Assembly (NCBI RefSeq): GCF_000417875.1
Contig: NW_006920872.1
Coordinates: forward strand, 1,010,608-1,036,710
Direction of reading: 5' to 3'
Origin: Pseudozyma flocculosa PF-1
Lineage: Eukaryota; Basidiomycota; Ustilaginomycetes; Ustilaginales; Ustilaginaceae
Length of the DNA stretch: 26,103 nt
The notes under the pieces were generated by a model that saw only the letters and a program-made list of their open reading frames with translations, had not been told where the DNA came from and did not search any database. Below, one piece after another: positions 1-10,000 of the stretch. A program made the translations under genes and the position numbers. Each line of letters begins with the position of its first letter. The first letter of the stretch is position 1.

Positions 1-1513
1 TCCTGAAGGTAGTTGTCGTCGCCCACCACGACGACTCGCCGGCGCCGGATGCCCGGAGCAGCAGCGCCGCCGCCGCCGCTGCTGGCGCCGCCGTTGTTCC
101 GTCGTTCGGCGCGGCGCTTACGTAGAAAGGGCCCGAGCACGGCCCGGTAGGTGCGTCGCTTGAGCGCCAGGTACGCCTGGCGGATCCACGGAATCAGCAA
201 TGCCTGAAAGCGAAGGGGGGCAGCCAAGAAGAGGCGCGGACCGGTCAGCACGGGTTGATTCTTCGCTCGCCGCCCTCGGAAGATCCCCGACCTGCCCACT
301 CACCATCAGCGTGGGCCCGGGCGGGTAGCTCCGTGTGGCTCCGCGGTGCTCGAACCAGCGCTCCATCATCCAGTCTGTCGTGAGCAGCGGGAACTGGTTG
401 AGCGAGTAGACGAGGACCGTGGGCAGCCAGGTGGTGGCCGTCTCGGCGATGCGCAGCTTGGACGCCACGAGGGCAAAAGGGATGGCGGGGATGTCGAACC
501 AAAAGTGCCACGGCCACGGCGGAGCCAGGAGGCGCTGCGACGCATCGCGGCCCAGCACCAGGCGCAGGGCGACGCAACCGTAGGCGGTGCAGGCGATCAG
601 GACGGATCCGCCCAGCACCGAGACGCAGCCGAGGGGCACGGCCTTGGCGACGAGCTTGTCGATCTGCTCCAAGAGGCGCAGCGCCACGGGCTTGGGGTCG
701 ATGAGGATGTAGGGCGCCTTGCACTGCGGGCAGGTGACGGTGTCCTGCGTGGGATGGTTGATGCGCGACTGGTCGATCCAGGCCAGCAGGCACTGTGGCG
801 GCGGTCGGGCAAGGGCCAGTAGTCGGGCGGTCAGAGAATGGTCAGGGGCAGTTAGAGGGCGGCGGAGACTGCTGAGCCGTGACGCCGACATCGACACTAC
901 TCACCGACTCGTGCGCCACGAGGGTGCAGTTGCAGGGATGGACAAACCTGCGCCTCCTTCCGCGGCCCTGGGCGGCAGCGAGGGCCGGATCAGCTGCGGA
1001 TGGCGGTGGTACGTCTAGCTGATCCTCGTCTTCCTCTGAGCAGATCCAGCAGCTCTTGTTGCGCAGGTCGCGCACGGTCACGACCCTGCCAGCAGTGGAT
1101 CTGGTGGATCGGCCGTCTCGGTCTGTTGGGGCAGAGGGGGAGCGAGCAGGCATCTGCTGGGGGAAGCGGTAGACGCGCGTGGTTCCGTCGACGTTGGTGT
1201 AGCTCAGCTCGCCTCCCGGTGCTGCCCGGCCGGCGTCGGCGTTTGGGGTGGCTATCGTCGGAGAAGTGTCGGTGCGCTGGTCGACGATGGTGACGGATGT
1301 GGTGGTCAGGGGCGTAGAGGGGGGCGAGGGGAGGAGGTCGGCGAATGTCCGCATCCTTTGCGATTCGGCGGATGTGTTGTCCGCTCCGGTGTCGTGGTCT
1401 CCATTGCGGGATGCGGGTGGTTGCGACGAAGGCGAGGCCGCGGGTGAGGCAGGCGAGGTTGAGTCGGGTTGCGTTGGCGGACCACCGCCCGATGGTGCGC
1501 TTGGATCTGCCAT
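1..1513 (-). CDS. RING-CH (MARCH-like) membrane E3 ubiquitin ligase, 3'-partial
   Basis: Read on the minus strand with exons 1513-905, 792-304 and 203-1 (runs off the window). Introns are 793-904 (GTGAGT...CAG) and 204-303 (GTGAGT...CAG); all junctions are phase 0. The first about 150 residues are Ser/Pro/Thr-rich. Next comes a complete C4HC3 RING-CH finger: C155-x2-C158, C194-x-C196, H201-x2-C204, C224-x2-C227. Intron 1 falls between the H201 and C204 ligands. A hydrophobic stretch at about 255-280 and further hydrophobic segments at about 300-345 suggest membrane anchoring. Known for the family: RING-CH proteins recruit E2 enzymes and ubiquitylate membrane or organelle substrates. The architecture is closer to MARCH5-type proteins than to the much larger Doa10. 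Substrate and organelle cannot be told. The start at 1513 was chosen because the protein reads cleanly from there with a purine at +4; an in-frame upstream ATG near 1775 would add a low-complexity leader. The C-terminus lies outside the window. Confidence 0.85.
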
Positions 1514-1902
1514 GCTGTGCGACGTCGACGCCGAAATCGATGCGGTGGGATGGTGTTGCTGGTGAAGGTGAAGATGGCGGCAGGGGGATGTTGGTGGTGG
1601 TAATGGTGGTGGTGGTGGTGGTGGCGGTGACGAGGGAGGCGATGGCGGCGGGGGTCCAAGCGCAGCGCCTTGCGTCTGTCCGGCGTTTCGGCCCGCGGAT
1701 GAGAGCGAACCAACCTCCACACGCTGCCGGGCCGCGCCGTCAAAGCAGAGGGGCTCAACGCAACCAGGCTTGCGCAAGCACAGCTTCTACGCTCTCCTTC
1801 GCATCAACCGGGCAACGACAGCACACTATCAAACAAGCAACGATGACAGTCGCATACGCACCGACGCCGAATGGTCAACGGCCAGTGACGACCGACCGCG
1901 CG
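1514..1902. other. Intergenic: 5' flank of the RING-CH gene
   Basis: This 389-bp stretch lies between the start of the RING-CH gene and the stop of the ALKBH6-like gene, both on the minus strand. It should hold the promoter and 5' UTR of the former and the 3' UTR of the latter. A GGT/GTG trinucleotide run at about 1589-1631 would appear as a CAC/ACC run in the 5' leader. I see no TATA box and no convincing additional gene. Confidence 0.5.
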
Positions 1903-3312
1903 CTACACCCTCGTCATGGCTCCCAGCAGCCCTCCCAATCCCTTGCTGACCTTTTCCACGTCGCGCAGCGTAAGGCTCAGCCTCGTATCCCGCACCAGCT
2001 CCGTCTTTCTGGTCCCATCGCCGTCCGCCTTGGCCACGGGCATCAGCTTGCTCGGCGGCTGCAGGCTCGCCTTGGCCGCGGCCAGCACCTCTTGGATCCC
2101 GCCATCCCGGATCTGCCCGACGTTGATCACCTTGGACAGCGCCTCGGCCGGGTCGCTCGTGCGCTCCGCGATGCCGTGCAGAAAGTCTCTGTGGCGTCGG
2201 TCGAGTGGGGTGTGTCGGAAGTGGCAGTCATGATGGCCACTTCAGGTCAGTCCCGCCGCCATCATCGCCGCAGCGTGCACTCTCCCCGCCCACCCACCTG
2301 TAAACGCGGCCGCGGGTGATGAGCAGGCTCCGAGGCTCCTGGAGGATGGAGAAGACGGGCTCGGGTTCACGCGCCCTGGCACCGCGCACCACCTTGACGT
2401 TGCCCTCAATCCGCTCCCTCGGCAACGCGGCCGGGTCGCCAGGCCCAGCGTCGTGCTGCTCCATCTTTTTGTCAAACTGCTGCTGCAGCGCGTCGTCGAC
2501 GTAGCGGTACACGTCGAGCAGCGTGTGTGAGCCGAGGCTGATGGTCGCCACGGCGGGAAAGTAGGCCGCGCCGTCCTCGTGGGGCTGCCAGGCGGGGACG
2601 AGGGAGGACGAGGACGAGGACGAGGACGAGGAGAAGAAGCTGGATGTCAGGCGCTGGTCCTCGATGGCCGGGACGCAGGCCGGGCGTCGCACGCACCATG
2701 ATGCCCTGGCCCGCGCGGTACTCGTTGACGAGCTAGTGAGAGTGGTGGCAAGAGTGGAGCAGCAGAGTGTCAGCTCGCGATGCAGACGATCTCCTCGCGA
2801 CCCTCGCCGGCGCTCGACTATGCCGACGCTGCTCACGCAGTGGTTGGGCCGGCCGTGCTTGCTGCCGCGAAAGGCGCCGGTGCGCTCGAGGCGCGAGACG
2901 AGGTCTGGGAACTTTTCGAGAAAGTCGGGCATGTCCTGCGGGATGAGGACGTTGGAGGCCGTCACCTGCCCGCCCCAGTACTGCAGGCGGCGGTTGTGGA
3001 GCGTCTTCCACTTTGGCAGCGGCGCCGTGTTGATCTGCGGGGGCGGCCGGGGCGACGGCATCAGCGGGGTGGCGTGCAGGCGAGAAGCAGAGAGAGGGTG
3101 GTGCGCACCTTGTTGATCAGGTATTCCTCCTCGTCTGCGCTGATAAAGTCGGGGATGTAGAAGAAGCCGCTGTCGTTGTCGTCGCCGTCGCCGTTGTCGT
3201 TGGTGGGACCGCGCGTATCGTGGGACGAGGATGGCAGTACATGTTGCGGTAGGTGGATGCGGTAGGCCTCGAGGTCCTGGTGTTGCGAGGATGGCTCTTC
3301 GATGATGCTCAT
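1903..3312 (-). CDS. ALKBH6: ALKBH6-type Fe(II)/2-oxoglutarate dioxygenase (AlkB family)
   Basis: Five exons on the minus strand: 3312-3109, 3034-2837, 2732-2697, 2584-2298 and 2188-1903, giving 336 aa. All introns are GT-AG. The ALKBH6 landmarks appear in order: FYIPDFIS near residue 51, the RRLQYWGG block in exon 2, LVNEY then GIMPHEDG at 135-151, TISLGSHTLLD, EPRSLLI, FLHGI, and TRLSLTLR near the C-terminus. The Fe ligands should be H148, D150 (HxD) and H246; the arginines of the last motif should bind 2-oxoglutarate. Splicing is supported because each junction restores a family motif, for example NHC joined to LVNEY and VYR joined to DFLHGI. Compared with human ALKBH6 there is a long acidic N-terminal insert (about 25-48) and an insert after the iron site (about 175-225). 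AlkB enzymes oxidatively demethylate nucleic acids or proteins; the ALKBH6 substrate is not firmly established. It shares a 527-bp divergent promoter with ERV41. Confidence 0.9.
2598..2639 (+). repeat. GGACGA hexanucleotide run inside an ALKBH6 intron
   Basis: Near-perfect GAGGAC/GACGAG units lie within the intron at 2585-2696. On the transcribed (minus) strand the run reads as CTCGTC units just upstream of the CAG acceptor, so it forms an unusually long, repeat-built pyrimidine-rich tract before the exon that encodes the HxD iron site. Confidence 0.8.
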
Positions 3313-3839
3313 TGCGAGGCGAGGCGAGGCGGCCGGCGGTTGTGGGCGTCGTCGAGCAACTGGACACAAGGAGGAAGGAAGAGCGGGGCAGGCGGAGCCA
3401 GCAACAAGGTGTGGCACCCACAGCCCCCCCGCTGCAACCGCGTTCGAGGCGCACAAAGAAGGTGGAGGTTGGCCTCGGAGCTGGCCTCGCCTCGCCCTCA
3501 CTCGGACGAGAGGATGCGCCCACTTTGCAGTCGCACGGACGCCCGACGCCGCCAGCGTGCGTGCCAGCTGGGCCTGGCCTGGCTTCCCACCTGGCCCGCT
3601 CCTCCAAGGGTCTTCTCGAGCCAACGAGGGCCACCCTCTTCCACCACCACCACCCTGCCTCTCGCTCTCGACATCTGCGACCACCAACGCATCGCCACTC
3701 GGCCAACATCCCCGTCCGACCGCACGGCACACCCTCGCGCAGGCTCGCGTCTCAATCTCGCCCACACACCCGCACGCACGCCTGCACGTCTGCACGTCTG
3801 TCCCCGGTGGACAGCGCACCGCCCGCATCATTGCCCACC
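3313..3839. promoter_or_regulatory. Divergent intergenic region, ALKBH6-like (-) / ERV41 (+)
   Basis: These 527 bp separate the two start codons, 3312 on minus and 3840 on plus, so the stretch must contain both promoters. I see no TATA box. Several frames are open across it, but none has recognisable protein content; I treat them as GC-driven. CCACCA runs (3643-3655) and CGCACGCA-type repeats (about 3768-3795) lie towards the ERV41 side, probably in its 5' leader. Confidence 0.6.
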
Positions 3840-5679
3840 ATGAGCGACCTTCTCGATACGTTTGACAAGATGCCAAAGGTGCGCGTGCAGTCGGCATTGG
3901 ATCGAAGGCAGACTAGATACTGACGTCTTCACCGCTCGCCAACTGAACGCTCCTCAACGACCACAGATCCGGCAGTTTGATGCGTTCCCAAAGGTGAGCG
4001 GGCCCCGAAGCACGCCGTCCTCTTGCATGGACCTGGACGGCCCGGCTGAACAGCGTCGCGTCCGTCGTTGCCCCTGCTTCTTTTGCTCCCACGCCGCTCC
4101 GCCCCGGCCCCACCGCAGACGCAGTCCATCTATACTCAACGGTCGAGCCGCGGCGGCCTGCTCACCGTCGTCGTGTCGTGCCTGCTGTGCTTCCTGCTGT
4201 GGACCGAGTTTAGCGAGTACCTCTACGGCGAGCGCGCCTACTCGTTCCACGTCGACGACACCGTCTCGAGCAGCATGCAAATCAACATCGACATGACCGT
4301 CGCCATGCAGTGCCACTACCTCACCATCGACGTCCGCGACGCCGTCGGCGACCGCCTCCACGTCAGCGAGCGCGAGTTCACAAAGGACGGCACCACGTTT
4401 GAAATCGGACACGCAGGACGCCTCGACGCCCTGCCCATGCCCGACCTCTCGGTCGACAAGACCATCAGCGCAGCCAAGCGCAAGAGCTTCCTGCCGTCGT
4501 ACAGCAAGCGGCCCCAGAACAAAAAGTTCCACAAGCAGCCCGCCTTTCAAAAGACGGCCCACGTCGTCCAGGACGGGCCCGCCTGTCGCATCTATGGCAG
4601 CATGGAGGTCAAGCGCGTCAGCGGCAACCTGCACATTACCACGCTCGGGCACGGATACGGCAGCTTTGAGCACACGGCGCACGAGCGTGAGTCGCGCGTG
4701 CAGGCCAGAGCCCGCAGCGCCCAGCCCGCAGCGCGGACCAGTGCCATTGAGACGCCGCCCAGCCTGCTGACATCGGATCCCTGGACCCCCCTCTCGCCCT
4801 TGGCCTCGACAGTCATGAACCTGTCGCACGTCGTGCACGAGTTCAGCTTCGGACCCTACTTTCCGCTCATCGCACAGCCCCTCGACTCGAGCGTAGAGAT
4901 TACCAAGGAGCGTGAGTACGCCGTGGATCGTCGTGGCGCTGGCCGAGGCCTTGCCCCTCGCCCTGCCGCATCGCTGAACGCCTGAACGCTCCCGACGCTC
5001 CCCGGCGATACCCTGCCGCTCGCCGTGCTCTCCCCGCTACGATATCCTGACGCTCGCCCTGCTCGCCCCGCCGCTCGCTGCCGCCGCTCGCTGCCGCCGC
5101 TCGATGCCGCCGCCCGCAGACTTTACCGTCTTCCAGTACTTCACCTCGGTCGTGCCGACGCTGTTCATCGACTCGCGCGGGCGGCGGCTCAAGACGCACC
5201 AGTACAGCGTGACCGACTACTCGCGCAACATCGAGCACGGCGCGGGCGTCCCCGGCATCTTTATCAAGTACGACATCGAGCCCATCGTGCTGACGGTGCG
5301 CGAGCGCTCGACGACGCTGGTCCAGTTCCTCGTCCGCCTCGCCGGCGTCGTCGGCGGCGTGTGGGTCTGCGTCGGCTACGCCTTCCGCACCCTCGACCGC
5401 CTCGGCCGCGTCGCAAAGACGGTCTCGCACGGCGGACGCACCGACGACTCGCCCGAGGGCTACGCCGCCTCGTACGGCTACCAGCGCCCCTCGCACATCG
5501 GCGGCCTCACCGTCGACCGCCGATCCACCTCGTCCGGCTGGCTCAACGGCGGCGCAGACACCGTCGAGGCCATGAAGCAAAAGTGGGCAGGACTCGGACA
5601 GGGAGGCGCACCAAAGACCCACAGAAAGGTCGACAGCGTCCAGCAGCGGATCTTTTCAGAAGAGGGCCGGGCGTGGTAG
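3840..5679 (+). CDS. ERV41: Erv41/ERGIC2-type COPII vesicle cargo-receptor subunit
   Basis: Five exons: 3840-3878, 3967-3993, 4119-4686, 4813-4911 and 5120-5679 (430 aa). Diagnostic features in order are FDAFPKT at the splice of exons 2 and 3, a first membrane segment at about 35-51 followed by WTEFSEYL, the MQINIDM luminal start, a GSMEVKRVSGNLHI block, HVVHEFSFGPYFPLI, FQYFTSVVPTLF, QYSVTDY, VPGIFIKYDIEP and a second membrane segment at about 312-332, then a cytosolic tail of about 100 residues. This matches Erv41 rather than its partner Erv46; I do not see the cysteine cluster expected of Erv46. Erv41 and Erv46 cycle between ER and Golgi in COPII/COPI vesicles and retrieve escaped ER residents. 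The first two exons encode only 13 and 9 residues; joining them restores the conserved N-terminus, which supports the start. The tail is longer than in yeast Erv41 (about 352 aa in total). Confidence 0.93.
5071..5109 (+). repeat. 13-bp tandem repeat (x3) in the last ERV41 intron
   Basis: Three head-to-tail copies of CCGCTCGCTGCCG lie at 5071-5083, 5084-5096 and 5097-5109, the third with one mismatch. They end 10 bp before the CAG acceptor of the 208-nt intron (4912-5119), the longest intron in the window. Confidence 0.85.
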
Positions 5680-5723
5680 GCGTGCCATCGAATGTACAGT
5701 CGGCGTCGTGGGTCCCTCGTTGA

Positions 5724-6021
5724 TCAGGTCGCAGAACCACGTCCGAGCAAGAACTTTTGCTTGATCTTGTCGCTGCGATGAGGGTGGGGGTGGCACGTTT
5801 CAGCCGCGTCGGGGCGGTCGTACGACCAGTCTGGCGGGCACTCACAGGAAGCCCTCCGTGTTTTTCCCATCTTGCTGCTGCGGCTCGGGTTGGGAGGAGG
5901 ACGCCTTATTCTCCTCCTCTCGCAACCGCTGCTCTCGAATAGCAGCAGCCACCCGGTTCTCGCCCTTGGTCGTGTGGCTATACTGACCAACCCACACGTC
6001 GTTGCCCTGGATAAGACCCAT
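5724..6021 (-). CDS. Small two-exon protein, family not recognised (74 aa)
   Basis: Exons 6021-5846 and 5772-5724 are separated by a 73-nt intron (5773-5845) with GTGAGT and CAG ends; splicing gives 74 codons plus TGA. Without splicing the frame would stop exactly at the donor (CTG TGA). The protein starts MGLIQGNDVWVGQYSHTTKG, followed by a charged, probably helical stretch (ENRVAAAIREQRLREEE), a Gln/Ser-rich linker and a basic, amphipathic C-terminus (GFLDKIKQKFLLGRG). The good splice sites and the coding-like, non-repetitive composition argue for a real gene. Sequence upstream of the ATG stays in frame for several codons (GTIKAHGRDD) behind a possible CAG acceptor at about 6058, so a 5' exon may be missing here. 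Its stop is 44 bp from the convergent ERV41 stop. I do not assign a function. Confidence 0.5.
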
Positions 6022-6251
6022 GTCGTCGCGTCCGTGGGCCTTGATCGTGCCGGGCTGTGGTGTCGACTGTTATCAGTGCCGTGGTGCCGAGCTGGAGTGC
6101 GTGCTGTGATGCGAGTAAGCCCTCTGGACGGAAGCCGAGTGGTGGTCGCGAGGCAACAAGCGGTGTGGTTGCTCCCAGGCGGTGTTGGAGCTCCGGAGCG
6201 AGAGGGGTCCAGGAAGTCATGCGGGGAAAAGGCCCCAGAAAGCCTATTTGC

Positions 6252-6258
6252 AATATAT
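6252..6258 (+). promoter_or_regulatory. TATA-like element upstream of tRNA-Met
   Basis: AATATAT lies 31-37 nt before the tRNA-Met gene in an otherwise GC-rich region. Such upstream TATA elements are known to matter for Pol III recruitment at tRNA genes in fission yeast. Its role here is inferred from position. Confidence 0.4.
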
Positions 6259-6288
6259 GCAGCCTCTTTTGGCATTGTGACACAGTGT

Positions 6289-6397
6289 GTCTGCGTGGCG
6301 CAGTTGGTCAGCGCGTAGGTCTCATACCAATTACGTGTGATCTCGCATATGCGAGAAAGAGATCCTGAGGTCGTGGGTTCGAACCCCCCCGCGGACA
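6289..6397 (+). tRNA. trnM(CAU): tRNA-Met(CAU), elongator type, with 35-nt intron
   Basis: The acceptor stem GTCTGCG (6289-6295) pairs with CGCGGAC (6390-6396), followed by discriminator A6397. The D stem GCGC/GCGC is perfect (6298-6301 with 6311-6314). The anticodon CAT sits at 6323-6325. The anticodon stem 6316-6320 pairs with 6363-6367 only if an intron at 6327-6361 is removed, right after position 37 where eukaryotic tRNA introns lie. The T loop is TTCGAAC (6378-6384). The mature length is 74 nt before CCA addition. A first pair of G-C rather than A-T supports the elongator over the initiator. One T-stem pair (T6374 with C6388) appears mismatched. Confidence 0.93.
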
Positions 6398-6398
6398 C

Positions 6399-6415
6399 TT
6401 TTTTCTCCTTTTTTT
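6399..6415 (+). terminator. Pol III terminator of tRNA-Met
   Basis: A run of six T at 6399-6404 starts one base after the discriminator base and its neighbouring C; a second run of seven T follows at 6409-6415. Oligo-T on the coding strand is the standard Pol III termination signal. Confidence 0.85.
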
Positions 6416-7037
6416 CTACATGGTGTGATATGCTTTTTTTCTGTTTTTTGCTCTAGAATATACACGAGAGGCCGAGGATTTTCTTACAGGTCAGTTTGAG
6501 AGAATTTGATAATTTTTGGGGCCACTTTGGAGGAGCTGGAAGATTGGTGTCTGGGTGATTGGGGTGGGAGTGGGGGTGGAGGTCCCCGAGAGGTGGGGTT
6601 TATGGAAGTGCAGGGCAGGGCAGGGCAGGCCGAAAATAGACGACCGGCGCTCCTCCTCAACGCGGCATCGATGAGGGCGCACCGAGGTCGCTCTCGACGA
6701 CGCCGGTACAGGTTCACACGCGGGGATCAGGTCGAGATTCAATTCACTTACTACCTACTCTAGAAGGGTCGGGTCGCGTCGAGTCGGGTCGGGTCGGGCT
6801 ACTGGTACAGTTCCTGTCCGCCATCGTCGGCGAGCATGGGGGGTAAAGGCAACGAGGCAAGGCAAACAGGCACAAAGGCAAGCAAACGACAGGCCAAGGC
6901 CGGGAGCGGGGCCGGGCGGCATGGGATGGGGGTGAGGAGGGACGGGATGAGACGAGACGGGACGTGAAGACATCGGAGACACCAACGGCACAACGTGCAA
7001 AACACAACGAGAGCGACGACGGGCGAGCCTCTGTCTC
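6416..7037. other. Intergenic: 3' flank of the double-Myb gene
   Basis: No gene is visible. The stretch holds more T-rich DNA (6430-6450), a GGGCA pentamer run at about 6609-6628 and a GGGTC/GTCGG pentamer run at about 6767-6798. The part near 7037 is presumably the 3' UTR of the minus-strand double-Myb gene. Confidence 0.5.
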
Positions 7038-10000
7038 TCACTCGCTCAGGTAGCCCGAGCCCAGCTCGTTGGCGCCCGACAGCATCCAGCCCGGGCGATG
7101 GGCGCCGCCGGCGTTGTTGGCGGCGTGCGGCCCACTGCCCACCGGGCTCGCTGCCGCCAGCGACGGGCTCGAGTGCAGCCCTTCGAGGTACAGATGCTCG
7201 AGCCGGTCCAGCGATCCGCTCGACGCCCACAGCGACGCCGTCGTGCTCGCCATCGAGCCCGAGGGAGCGCCCAGCAGCGTCGGCGCCGTAATCGTCGTGC
7301 TCGCCGCGTCCTGCGACAGCAGTCCTCGAACCACCTGCGGCCGCTGCTCCACGTGGCTCACGCTGGCCGACCGCGCCACGGCCGGCGACGTCGCCATCAT
7401 GGCGGGCAACTGCGCCGCCCCGTGGCTGCCGTGCCCGCCGTCGTGACGACCGCCGCCGCCGCCGCCGAGAAGGTCCAGGCCGGCCGGCTCAAACGACACC
7501 CCTCGATCCGACGCTGCCGTCGCAGGCTGTCCAGACGAGCTCGAGTCGGTCGTCGCCTGCTGGTGGGACTGGCCCTGCGCAGGACGCCCGCCCGCGGCGT
7601 CCAGGCCCGACGTCGACCACGGCATCGACAGCTGGCCGAGCTGGTTGAAGATTTCCTGCGCCTCGGCGTACAGCCTCGCCGGCGAGCGGTCCAGGTCCGC
7701 CAGCGCCGCCAGGTCAATGTCGTCGTACGAGTAGGTCTGCTGCGGCTGCGCCTGCGCCTGCGACAGCTGCGTAGGCTGATGGTGCTGCTGCTGCTGGTGA
7801 TGGTGCTGCTGCTGCGAGGCCGGCCGAATGTCGCGGACGTGTGCCGGCGCACCGGAGACGTCGGGAAGCGACGCCGCATAGCTCGAGTCGATCGCCGTCG
7901 CCGGCAGGCCGAGCTGCTCAAGGATCGACAGCGACCCATCGTAGGCTCCGGCGGTACCCGAGAGGCTCTGCGCTTCGCCGACGGCCCCGCCGACCGTGCC
8001 CTGGCCCAGCATGGCCATCGCCGGCACCGAGTTGCGGCGCTCGGCGTTGAACGGCGGCAGCGGCGGCGGCCGCATTGCAGGCGCTCCATCCGTCGGTCCC
8101 ACCATCGTAGAGGGCATCTGGCCGGCCCCGCCGTCGTCGCCGATGACGCCGTCCGTGTTGCGCAGCGTATCGTTGGAGCGCTTGCGACGCAGGCCAAACG
8201 ACGACTCTGCCAGCGCAGGAAAGTAGGGCGCAGAGTCGAGGCCGAGCGAGGCATCGAGGCTGAACGAGGCGGCCTCGAGGAGCTCCTGTACGCTCTTGGC
8301 GGCAGGATCGCTCAGCCGGCGAGTCGCTCCGTGCAGGCCGGCGCCGATCACAGGCGGCGTGGGGCAGGGGTTGGTGGCAGCAGGGCCGTGGTCGAGGGGG
8401 CGACGCCGCGCGGGCGACCAGGACGCGCTGGCAGAGTGCAAGGCGCGCTCCTGGGGCTCGAGCGACATCATGCGCCCTCGCTCCAGGTCAGCCGAGCCCT
8501 CTGGCCGGTCGCCGGGGGCCGAGGCAGCCGACGCGTCGTCGAGGACGCTGGCGCTGCGGCTGTGATGGCTGCTGGCCGCGCTCTGCTGTCCGCTGCTAAT
8601 GTCTGCGGGCAGGTTGGCCCCGCCGTCAAAGTCGGGCATCGAGTCAAACAGCGCGTTGAGGTTGGCCACCGAGTAATTGCGCAGGTGCAGGTCGCCGGCC
8701 CATTTGTGGTGCGAGAGCGGCGTCGACGAGAGGATGCCTGGCGTCTCGTCGATGCCGCGCGCCGGCTCGTTGGCGTTGAAGCTCCAGCCGTTGAGCCAGC
8801 CGTTGCCGCCGCCGCCGCCGCCGCCCGGAGATGGCCCGAGCGGATCCAGGAGATCCTGCAGGGGATCCAGGAAAGCATCCATGGCCGAGGACCACACGCT
8901 GCGCGAAGCGGTGACCGGGCCGTTGGGTGCGCTGAGGCTTCCGAGCTCGGTTCGCTGCTCCGGGCCGTCGCCAGCGCCACCCTGCGATGCTGGCAAGGCG
9001 GGCCTGGATCTGTCATGATCGGCGGCCTGCTGCGCTGCGAAGATCCTCGCCGGCGGTCCTTGGACGCTGTGGTTCGGTGGGATCTCGGACATCCTACCAC
9101 CGACGCTGCCGTCGTGGTGGACCTTGGTCTGATCGCCGTGCTGCACAACGCCCGCCTGGGCGGTTTGTCCGGCCACGTCGTTGCTCCACATCTGCAGATT
9201 GGGGTAGTCGATCTGGCTGTAGATCGAGGAGCGCGGCGTGTTGAGGCTTGCGGCGGAGATGTCGCTCGTCGCCGAGTGCTGGCCGGGCCAGAGGCTGCCG
9301 TCGATCGAGATGGGCTCGTCGACGTCCATGGCGACGTCGTGCGAGTTGCTGGCCTCGCTTTCGGACCGTGCAAACGTCGACGAGGCGACGTCGTAGCCCG
9401 CCCAGCTCGCCTCGCTGCACGAGCTCTCGTTGCTGGCCATGTGCGGCAGGTGCGGGCGTTCAGTCGTGCCGAGGGCGCTGGACGCTCGAGAAGCGGTCGA
9501 TCCCGGGCCATGGCCGTGGTGCGCGGCGGCGCCGTGTGCATGGCTGTGGCCGTGTCCGTGCCCGTGCCCGTGCAAGGCGTGCCCGTGCAAGGAAGGCATG
9601 CGCTCGAGGGCGGAGCTCTTGCCGGTCCGGGTGCTGTGGCTGCGGCGCTTGTGAGACGTGGCGTCCTTTGGCTTTCCGGCATGGCACCGGCTCGACTCTT
9701 CGGCGGACGCGGCCTTGCCGTGACCGGGCACCGCACCCTCGCTCTCGCTCGGCGACGTGTTGCGGCCGCCGTGGACGCTGCTCGCAGTCGAGTGGCTGGC
9801 CGTGCTGTTGATGCTCGTCGCCCGGAGCTGCTCAAACAAGCCGCCGAGCGATCGGTGCGGATCGGCGATGCTGGCGGAAAGCGGCAGGGTGTTGGCCGAC
9901 ACGAGCTGGGGCCTGTGTGGCAGAGGCGGTTCCGACTCGACGTCGTCGGTGCTCGAGGTACTCTGCTGCAGCTTCGATCGCGGGGCCCGGAAGGCGGCGC

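Noticed and set aside
3954..4838. 294-aa minus-strand frame over ERV41
   Set aside because: It is a shadow of exon 3 and neighbouring introns of a confidently identified gene.
6767..6798. GGGTC/GTCGG repeats as a telomere-like tract next to a telomere-binding gene
   Set aside because: The unit is a 5-mer, not TTAGGG, the tract is about 30 bp and internal; it is a simple sequence repeat.
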